Assembly: GCA_017303505.1 (NCBI GenBank)
Contig: JAFLCP010000027.1
Location: forward strand, 1-63,836
DNA from: Planctomycetota bacterium
GTDB taxonomy: Bacteria; Planctomycetota; Planctomycetia; Pirellulales; Pirellulaceae
Length of the DNA: 63,836 nt
Direction of reading: 5' to 3'
Each line of letters begins with the position of its first letter. Within the stretch, counting starts at the first letter, position 1. The notes under the pieces were generated by a model that was given only the letters and a program-made list of their open reading frames with translations, did not search any database and was not told the DNA's origin. Shown here one piece after another: positions 46,209 through 53,218 of the stretch. The position numbers were made by a program, and so were the translations under genes.

Positions 46209-46374
46209 CAAGCAAAATCCGCGAGGGGGATCGTGCGATTTTCGGGGAAATTCGCGCAAAAAACGCTCGGTTTTGAAGAACAGACCACCTAAAGAGAGTA
46301 TTTCCCTGCAAACCGCCTGTTCAAAACTCAGTACGATCATAAGTAAGTACCTGCCTTGCAATCATGGATTTCCC

Positions 46375-47664
46375 ATGGCCCCAAAACTTCCCAACTATCT
46401 CCGATTGCTCGCTCTTTTGGCAATTTGGTTCGCCCCTTCGAACCTACCCGCCCAGGATTCAGTGACACTGAAATCACTGCAGACAGAAGCTCGCGATGCG
46501 CTGCAGCAGCGAGATCGCGAACGAATCGCTGAAGTTACTGAGAAGCTTCGCCGCGTTTTAGCTGAGAAAGCCGGTGTACCAGAAGTACCCGACGAGCCGC
46601 GGCCAGTTCCTGAGCTCAGTCGCCCCTGGACAGCCACTGAAACACGCGCTGCATGGCCTACGATCCGTACATACATTCAGCGCAACAAATGGTGGCGACT
46701 CGATCTTGAACCAACTCAATGCAACCATGCTTTGCGTGAAGTAGCGACAGTCATTGAAGCCTGCGTTGCCGCTGCAGAAGTCGATCAAGACCACGCATCC
46801 GATTGGATCGACATGGCTTTGGAAGCGAGCGAGTTTATCCTGCTCGCACAAAAGCAAGCTGATTTAGGGCTCTATCCGTTCCCCGCCATACGCAATGGAA
46901 AAGGAAGACCTTTCGAAGTGGCCGAGAGCTTCATGCGTCGTGCTGAACGAGCGGGCCAATTGGAGACCATTATCAAGAACGGTTGGCTGGTCAACGACAT
47001 GGGGGATGGTGGTTTGCAATTTGACAATGGTGAAGCGGGAGTTGCCTTACTGCATCTCTATGAAAAGACACAACAACCACAACTCCTGGAATCGGTTCTC
47101 TTGAGTGCCGAGTGGGCAAGCCAACAACCGATGGTGGTGAACTGGAACTACAACAGCTTCACGGTTTATCTTTTGGCGGAAACCTATCGCGTCACAGGCA
47201 AAGAAGAGTATCGCAACGAGGCAAAGACGCGTGCCTTGATCAGCGTATTGCCGGGCCAATTAAAGAATGGCCCGCATATTGGGCGGTGGCTTGATCCGCA
47301 CAACGCTCGTCCGGCCTATCATTACATCATGATTCGCGCTTTGCTCGCTTTAGTCGCTGTATTACCCGAGAACGACCCCGACCGACCAGCAATGATTGAA
47401 TCGATCCGCTTGGCGTTTAAGGCCCGCAACGTCGATTTCAAAAAAGGGATCATCAATGGCGACTCTGCGCTCGAAGCTTTGCTCCGAGCTCAACGACTTC
47501 CGCCAGCTATTCTTGCAGAACTTGGCGATTGTCAAATCGATATGGCCTTGAATAGTTTAGAAGCTTATGGAATTGAACGTTGGCGCGCAGGGCAACCAGC
47601 TCTAGGTGCGAGTGCTTGGTGCGACTGGTTGTCCTACCAACAATCAAAACATGCGAGGAAGTAA
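46375..47664 (+). CDS. secreted protein of unknown function, all-helical barrel-like
   Basis: 429 aa from the ATG at 46375; the frame opens 267 nt earlier, but this Met begins a signal peptide (LPNYLRLLALLAIWFAPSNL). A short coiled region (QTEARDALQQRDRERIAEVT) precedes a long domain of paired helices (WRLDLEPTQCNHALREVATV, GEAGVALLHLYEKTQQPQLL, SFTVYLLAETYRVTGKEEYR). This is reminiscent of alpha/alpha-toroid glycosidase-like folds, but no catalytic motif is recognisable. Its stop is 4 bp before the next gene, so the two are co-transcribed. Confidence 0.7.
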   Translation: MAPKLPNYLRLLALLAIWFAPSNLPAQDSVTLKSLQTEARDALQQRDRERIAEVTEKLRRVLAEKAGVPEVPDEPRPVPELSRPWTATETRAAWPTIRTYIQRNKWWRLDLEPTQCNHALREVATVIEACVAAAEVDQDHASDWIDMALEASEFILLAQKQADLGLYPFPAIRNGKGRPFEVAESFMRRAERAGQLETIIKNGWLVNDMGDGGLQFDNGEAGVALLHLYEKTQQPQLLESVLLSAEWASQQPMVVNWNYNSFTVYLLAETYRVTGKEEYRNEAKTRALISVLPGQLKNGPHIGRWLDPHNARPAYHYIMIRALLALVAVLPENDPDRPAMIESIRLAFKARNVDFKKGIINGDSALEALLRAQRLPPAILAELGDCQIDMALNSLEAYGIERWRAGQPALGASAWCDWLSYQQSKHARK

Positions 47665-47668
47665 CGCG

Positions 47669-48871
47669 ATGTTGATTATGGCAAATTCAAGTTGGCTCAT
47701 TTCTATTCTGTTGTGCTTCAGTCTTGCAGCATCCGTATTTTCACCGGACCTTCTTGCGCAAGAAGATAAGGCTGAAAAAAAGCCCATTCCAACCGAACTA
47801 CCTTCGCTCAAGGAAAAGCTAGAGGAAATTCGGACGAAGCATCAAATGCCAGCGATGTGGTGCGGTGTATTTCATGTCGATGGTCGCAGCGCAATGGCCG
47901 TGACGGGCGTACGCCGATGGAATGATGCAACCGCCGCGACACTCACCGACCCTATCCATCTTGGCTCCTGCACGAAAGCGATGACAGCGGCGATCATCGG
48001 ACAACTTTGCAGCGAAGGTAAACTGCGGTTGGATAGCAATTTACGGGACGTTTTCGCCAACAAAATTCCGCCAGACTCGGCTTGGGGTCAAGTCACGGTT
48101 CAAGAGCTTTTGCAGCATGAGAGCGGTCTGCCCGCTAATCTCGATTGGTGGAAACTGATGAAAGGAACAAGTGACGTGCAGGTAGCTCGCGATGCCGCAC
48201 TACAAACGGTTTGCAAACTGCGGCGTCCCAAGAAGCCGAACTTTCTATACTCCAATACTGGCTATACCTTGCTCGGGCATATCATTGAAGAAATCGAAGA
48301 TAAACCCTGGGAAGATTGCATGCGCGAACGACTCGCTCGACCGCTTGGCATGGAGACACTTCAATTTGGGCCAATCGTCAGTGCGGAGGGGCGCGGAAAT
48401 GCCGATGTTCCCTCGGGACATACAGTACAATCTTCGCTTGGCGGTATCCTCAACAACATGTTAGGTGGAAAAAGCAAGCCAAACTGGAGTCCCATCCAAA
48501 TCGATAATGCCCCCGTAATGGGGCCAGCAGGGAGTGCAAACGCCACACTTTACGATTGGGCAAAGCTTACGCTGTTGTTTGCAGACCCGCAGGGAGACGA
48601 ACGCCTAAAGATATCCGCGGATGTTTGGAAAAAGCTGTTAGAATCCAAATCCAAAGATGGTTATGCTGGAGGCTGGATCGTGTCAGAAAGGGATTGGGCA
48701 GGAGGACGAATTTACACGCATGCGGGTAGCAACACGACATGGTACTGTGTCGTGTTCGTAGCACCGGAGAAGAACCTCTGCTACCTCGCAGCGACCAATG
48801 CCTATTCCGATGCAGCCGTGAAGGCCTGTGACGAAGCGATCGTCAATGCGATTTCCATCGAACTTAAATGA
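47669..48871 (+). CDS. secreted serine hydrolase of the beta-lactamase/PBP (class C-like) family
   Basis: 400 aa from the ATG at 47669, with GAGG upstream. Signal peptide SWLISILLCFSLAASVFSP. Catalytic motifs are SCTK (Ser100, Lys103 in HLGSCTKAM), the Tyr motif YSNTGYTLLGHIIEE, and a late HAGSNTTWY in place of the KTG box. This fits the S12/class C serine hydrolase family: D-aminopeptidases, esterases, DD-peptidases and beta-lactamases. Activity cannot be told from sequence. It follows the previous secreted protein by 4 bp. Confidence 0.9.
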   Translation: MLIMANSSWLISILLCFSLAASVFSPDLLAQEDKAEKKPIPTELPSLKEKLEEIRTKHQMPAMWCGVFHVDGRSAMAVTGVRRWNDATAATLTDPIHLGSCTKAMTAAIIGQLCSEGKLRLDSNLRDVFANKIPPDSAWGQVTVQELLQHESGLPANLDWWKLMKGTSDVQVARDAALQTVCKLRRPKKPNFLYSNTGYTLLGHIIEEIEDKPWEDCMRERLARPLGMETLQFGPIVSAEGRGNADVPSGHTVQSSLGGILNNMLGGKSKPNWSPIQIDNAPVMGPAGSANATLYDWAKLTLLFADPQGDERLKISADVWKKLLESKSKDGYAGGWIVSERDWAGGRIYTHAGSNTTWYCVVFVAPEKNLCYLAATNAYSDAAVKACDEAIVNAISIELK

Positions 48872-48902
48872 TAACTAGTGGCTAACCAGAGCACGTTTCT
48901 GT

Positions 48903-49424
48903 ATGAAGTGGGAACAAGTACACCTCACCGTCGATTATTCTGTGATCAATGGCGATGATCCATGGCCCATCATTGAGCCGATTTGGTGGCAAGTCGATAT
49001 CCACGATACCAACGAAGACTATGAATTGAGTTTGCTGCAATTCACTCTACCGCAACGTCTTATGTTTGCGTTTCAATGGTATCGTTCCGAAGTGAGCAAC
49101 GGCGGCCACCAACAGTTCTATTACAACAACACGGGTCGTGTTTGGCCGGATGTGTTGCGAGCGCTAGAAGCGATCGATGCTCCCAACATGCGCGGTCTAT
49201 TTGTCCGCTCTCTTGAAATGCTTGGCGACAAACCACCGCTGATTCGCGACGATCGTTGCGAATTACTCGACAAACTCAAACCGGACTTTTCCAGCTTGGA
49301 CGAGCAGTTTTCGCGGCTCGAAGAAGATGAAGGAATTGACGAGCTGGTGATGCAGTACATTCAAAACCATCCGAAGGATTTCTATTTCGACGGCTTAGTA
49401 CGACGGGCCGTCTTTCCTTGGTGA
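48903..49424 (+). CDS. DUF4375 (DMP19-like) protein
   Basis: 173 aa. The family signature is WYRSEVSNGGHQQFYYNNTG, followed by ALEAIDAPNMRGLFV. No signal peptide. DMP19-type proteins are reported as DNA mimics in Neisseria, but most DUF4375 members are unstudied and no such role is claimed here. Its last 43 bp overlap the convergent DUF1801 gene. Confidence 0.85.
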   Translation: MKWEQVHLTVDYSVINGDDPWPIIEPIWWQVDIHDTNEDYELSLLQFTLPQRLMFAFQWYRSEVSNGGHQQFYYNNTGRVWPDVLRALEAIDAPNMRGLFVRSLEMLGDKPPLIRDDRCELLDKLKPDFSSLDEQFSRLEEDEGIDELVMQYIQNHPKDFYFDGLVRRAVFPW

Positions 49425-49852
49425 GAAGTGGTGGTTGAGGAATGTGACTTGAGGCCAGAGGATGAGGTTTTAGGTTTCTTCTTGGCCGCCGCTTTCTGAG
49501 TCATTTCTTCAACTCGAAATTTGGTCATCTTCTTGATCAAAGCCAGTGGCATCTTCTTTGACAAGGGGATTTGGACAGCACCTTTTGAAGTAACGTATGC
49601 TTTAAGCTCTTCAGCAAAAGCTACGATCGCCGACGGTGTCGGATAAACCCCTAGATGTTCTTTGCACATGGCAAAGTGAATCAAATTTCCGTGTTGGCAG
49701 AAGGTGGGCATCTGGTATTTGATCGCTTCCGTCGCTTCCGGTGCTGCACTCTGAATGCACTTGCGAACCTCTTGCAAAATCTTTTGTTCGCTATCGGAAA
49801 ACTGAGCTATGTACTGATCGATTGTATCGATGGATTTGGGCTGAGACTTCAT
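49382..49852 (-). CDS. DUF1801/YdhG-like protein
   Basis: 156 aa from the ATG at 49850-49852; the frame extends 63 nt upstream. Seen are TIDQYIAQFSDSEQKILQEV, RKCIQSAAPEATEAIKYQMP and FCQHGNLIHFAMCKEHLGVY, then a conserved GAVQIPLSKKMPLALIKKMT. This matches the DUF1801 family, whose Bacillus member has been described as an iron chaperone. The C-terminal ~30 residues are a basic Ser/Thr/Lys tail. That tail is the part overlapping the DUF4375 gene on the other strand and may be a late extension. Confidence 0.87.
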   Translation of the reverse strand: MKSQPKSIDTIDQYIAQFSDSEQKILQEVRKCIQSAAPEATEAIKYQMPTFCQHGNLIHFAMCKEHLGVYPTPSAIVAFAEELKAYVTSKGAVQIPLSKKMPLALIKKMTKFRVEEMTQKAAAKKKPKTSSSGLKSHSSTTTSHQGKTARRTKPSK

Positions 49853-50080
49853 AGTATTTTTCCGGACAAGAAGAGAGTGCAACCGTCTTACAAGCACGCC
49901 GTATGTTGTACACATGCGCCCGTGAGATTGCAGCGGCTAGATGCGATATGCCGCACCAACCATGACTATTCGATCGCTACAAATAAATTGCGAAGAACGG
50001 AGTTCGGTCGCATTGGCAATAACGAGAGTATAGAATGTCGGCACCGGAGATTTCCTCCTCCTCTCCCTCAGGACCCCGCC

Positions 50081-51556
50081 ATGAAATACATCCCATTCCC
50101 ACCGGCCCTTTTAGCTCGTATCGCATGGTTCGCGTCTTCCTTGCTTGCCGTGTTGGGAAGCAGTCCTCTGCTTCTGGCTCAGCAACCAAGCGAATATCTG
50201 CAAGCGGGTGCAGCGACGAGCAACATTACGCCCGACTTGGGAGGAGAGATCATTGGCGGTTTCTTGCCCATTCCCGCGCAACATATCCATGATGATCTGC
50301 ACGCGCGATGTTTGGTGCTCGATGATGGTGAGACGAAACTTGCACTTGTAGTTTGCGACCTATTGGGCATTCATCGCAGCTTGAGCCTCGAAGCTCGACG
50401 ACAGATTCAGGAGGCTACTGGCATTCCACCTGAGAATGTATTGATCTCGGCCACCCATACACATTCTGCTACCAGCGCGATATCGAATGCGTCGGTGGTT
50501 CGATCTTATCAATCGGATATGCCACTGAATGACTACCAGAAATTTGTAGCGCGACGTATCGCTGATGGCGTGCGACGTGCCGTTAAGAATCTGCAGCCTG
50601 CAGAAATTGCATTTGGTCGCGTTGATGTTCCCGAGCACCTTTTCAATCGTCGCTGGTATCTGAAAGAGGGGAGTATGCCGGCGAATCCGTTTGGAAAAAT
50701 CGACAAGGTCAAGATGAATCCACCGGCGAATAGCCCCGACCTAGTTGAACCTGCAGGCCCGATCGATCCAACATTATCGTTCATCGCATTGCGTGCGCCG
50801 GGTGGGAATTTGATCTCTCTATATTCGGCCTACTCGCTTCATTATGTGGGTGACGTTGGGCCAGGACATATTTCGGCAGATTATTTTGCCATTTATTCCG
50901 AACGGCTCAAACAGCATCTTTCGGCTGCGAGCCAAGATCCTCCATTTGTGGCGATGCTGGCCAACGGTACCAGCGGCGACATCAATAACATTCCGTTTGG
51001 TAAGCCACGAGCGACACGTCCTACGTATGGGCAGATGACCTATGTCGCTGAAGATTTAGTTAACAAAGTACGAGATGTTGTTCCCAGCTTACAATGGCAA
51101 AAGAAACAAAAGCTCACTGCCCGCTATCGTGAGTTGGATTTGAAATGGCGCGAAGTAGATGGCGAGTTGATGAAGTGGGCACAAGAAACAGCTGCCAAGT
51201 CAACCTCGTTACAAGGTGCGGATCTTCCAGCGATCTATGCGCGACGGGTGATGGAGCTAGCACAAGCGAGTCCCGAGACAAAGGCTCCTGTTCAACTTTT
51301 GGTGATTGGTGATATCGCGATTGGTTGTTCGCCCTGCGAGACCTTCGCCGAAATTGGCATAGAATTCCGCAAGCGAAGTCCATATCCGAATTCGTTTATG
51401 GTGGAGTTAGCACATGGTTATTATGGCTATCTCCCCGCGCCGCGACATTTCGAATTAGGTGGCTATGAAACATGGCCCGGCACCAATTATCTTGAACCTC
51501 AAGCTTCGGTCAAAATCATGGATGCTCTCTTACAAATGGCGGCGGAAACAAAGTAG
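50081..51556 (+). CDS. secreted neutral/alkaline ceramidase-type protein
   Basis: 491 aa from the ATG at 50081; the frame opens 426 nt earlier, but this Met begins the signal peptide (FASSLLAVLGSSPLLLAQ). The neutral/alkaline non-lysosomal ceramidase N-terminal domain shows QAGAATSNITPDLGGEIIGG, DDLHARCLVLDDGETKLALV, and ISATHTHSATSA with the zinc-binding His-x-His. MLANGTSGDINNIPFGK and ELAHGYYGYLPAPRHFELGG come later. Members hydrolyse N-acyl amides; planctomycete substrates are unknown. Its TAG stop (51554-51556) forms the first bases of MITE-like copy 3, as in the CocE gene. Confidence 0.9.
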   Translation: MKYIPFPPALLARIAWFASSLLAVLGSSPLLLAQQPSEYLQAGAATSNITPDLGGEIIGGFLPIPAQHIHDDLHARCLVLDDGETKLALVVCDLLGIHRSLSLEARRQIQEATGIPPENVLISATHTHSATSAISNASVVRSYQSDMPLNDYQKFVARRIADGVRRAVKNLQPAEIAFGRVDVPEHLFNRRWYLKEGSMPANPFGKIDKVKMNPPANSPDLVEPAGPIDPTLSFIALRAPGGNLISLYSAYSLHYVGDVGPGHISADYFAIYSERLKQHLSAASQDPPFVAMLANGTSGDINNIPFGKPRATRPTYGQMTYVAEDLVNKVRDVVPSLQWQKKQKLTARYRELDLKWREVDGELMKWAQETAAKSTSLQGADLPAIYARRVMELAQASPETKAPVQLLVIGDIAIGCSPCETFAEIGIEFRKRSPYPNSFMVELAHGYYGYLPAPRHFELGGYETWPGTNYLEPQASVKIMDALLQMAAETK

Positions 51557-51676
51557 GGCGTGTGCAGCGATTCCTTCATGCCTCATTTCCCCGTCGCTTA
51601 CCACATCCCATTTTCGCCCAACATCAAATGCCAATCACCCGAATCGCGCAACACGCCGTGGAGTTGACTCACAGGC
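51553..51676. repeat. MITE-like repeat, copy 3 (diverged, left part)
   Basis: Begins GTAGGGCGTGTGCAGCGATTCC, close to the left ends of copies 1 and 2, followed by TTCATGCC. A later segment CGCGCAACACGCCGTGGAGT aligns with the inner arm of copy 2. The rest is diverged or lost. It supplies the stop codon of the ceramidase-type gene. Confidence 0.65.
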
Positions 51677-51736
51677 GAAGGTCCACCCCAAAATTGGGCT
51701 CATCAAGAATGAAACCTCAAAATAATGCGGAATCAC

Positions 51737-53209
51737 TCAGGCAATAAGTTTATCGATTACCTTGCCACCAAATTGACTCAACTGCTTGAAACGGCCCGCG
51801 TGATAGTAGGTGAGCTTATTGTCATCAAGGCCTAGGAGTCGCAAGAGAGTTACGTGAAAATCGCGGATGGGATGAACGTCTTCAACGGCGGTCATTCCAA
51901 GTTCATCCGTCGCACCGATGGTGTGCCCCGCATTGCAGCCGCCACCAGCTAACCAAATGGTCATGGCGTTTGGATTATGATCGCGTCCGTAGGCTGTACC
52001 TCCACGCACTCCATTATCGGGCGTTCGTCCAAATTCACCGCACCACACCACTAAAGTGCTTTCGAGCAAGCCCCGTTGTTTTAGATCACGAATCAAAGCG
52101 GCTATCGGCTTATCCACGGCGCGCACAAGATTCCCATGCGCTCGTTCGATGTAATCATGACTATCCCAAGTTCCGTGATACAGCTGGACAAACCTCACGC
52201 CAGACTCGATCATCTTTCGAGCTAACAGACACTTTTTTCCAAATGAATCGGTGAGCGGTTCGCCAAGCCCATACATCGCTTGTGTATTTTGATCCTCTCG
52301 GCTCACATCCAAGAGGCCGGGTACTTGAGCCTGCATGCGAAAAGCCAATTCATAGTTTTGTATGCGAACCTCAAGATCATCATGCCACGGGAATTGTTTA
52401 TGGTGCTCACGATTGAGCGCTCCCAACAAATCGAGGTTAGCTCTTTGTTGTTCGCGGCTAACGCCATTCGGCGGCGCGAGATCAAGAATCGGCGAACCTT
52501 TGGGGCGAAGAGGTGTTCCCTGAAATGCGGCTGGTAAATACCCATTACTCCAGTTCGCAGCACCACCTTGCGGATAGCTTACTTCGGGTAATACGATAAA
52601 ACCGGGGAGGTCTTGGTTCTCAGAGCCGAGGCCATAGGTCACCCAGGCACCGATAGCGGGATCTCCTCCAAATCGATTGCCGCAATTCATCTGGTACATG
52701 GCGGTAGGATGGTTCACGCTATCGACCTGGCAACCGCGAAAGAAGCATAAATCATCAGCCACTCTCGCCAGATTTTCCCAGTTTTCAGCCATATCGGCGC
52801 CACTTTGGCCCATTTTCTTGAACTTAAATGGGCTTTGTACGTAGTAGCGTTTGCCGCTTTCCATCGCCGATTTTTGTTTCCCCTCCCGCGTAAATTCTTG
52901 CAAGTGTACCTTTTGCAAATGAGGCTTCGGATCAAACGTATCGATATGTGATGGCCCACCCTCCATCATGAGAAAAATACAATTCTTCGCTTTAGCTGCC
53001 ACATGACCATTCCGTGGTGCAAGTACACCCGCATCATCAACAGCGTTATGGTCTCCGGAATACGCCTCAATATTCACAAGTGCGTTTAACGCAATCGCCC
53101 CAATGGACGCTCCCAATCCGTATAGCACCTGCCGGCGGTGCATGGTCGAAGCATTAGGTTCGTGTTGTATCGAGACTTCACTCTTCATTTGCCCAATACC
53201 TTTTTTCAT
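51737..53209 (-). CDS. DUF1501 family protein (Tat leader)
   Basis: 490 aa. MHRRQVLYGLGASIGAIALN is a twin-arginine leader, somewhat inset from the first Met; a second Met at residue 8 is possible. DUF1501 motifs are IFLMMEGGPSHIDTFDPKP, LENLARVADDLCFF-type segment, VWCGEFGRTPDNGVRGGTAY and GRDHNPNAMTIWLAGGGCNA. The alkaline-phosphatase/sulfatase-like fold is inferred from family knowledge; the reaction is unknown. Nine bp after the DUF1553 gene, thus an operon. Unlike its relative at 21832-23277, this gene is intact through the leader. Confidence 0.92.
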   Translation of the reverse strand: MKKGIGQMKSEVSIQHEPNASTMHRRQVLYGLGASIGAIALNALVNIEAYSGDHNAVDDAGVLAPRNGHVAAKAKNCIFLMMEGGPSHIDTFDPKPHLQKVHLQEFTREGKQKSAMESGKRYYVQSPFKFKKMGQSGADMAENWENLARVADDLCFFRGCQVDSVNHPTAMYQMNCGNRFGGDPAIGAWVTYGLGSENQDLPGFIVLPEVSYPQGGAANWSNGYLPAAFQGTPLRPKGSPILDLAPPNGVSREQQRANLDLLGALNREHHKQFPWHDDLEVRIQNYELAFRMQAQVPGLLDVSREDQNTQAMYGLGEPLTDSFGKKCLLARKMIESGVRFVQLYHGTWDSHDYIERAHGNLVRAVDKPIAALIRDLKQRGLLESTLVVWCGEFGRTPDNGVRGGTAYGRDHNPNAMTIWLAGGGCNAGHTIGATDELGMTAVEDVHPIRDFHVTLLRLLGLDDNKLTYYHAGRFKQLSQFGGKVIDKLIA

Positions 53210-53218
53210 GTCATAGCA

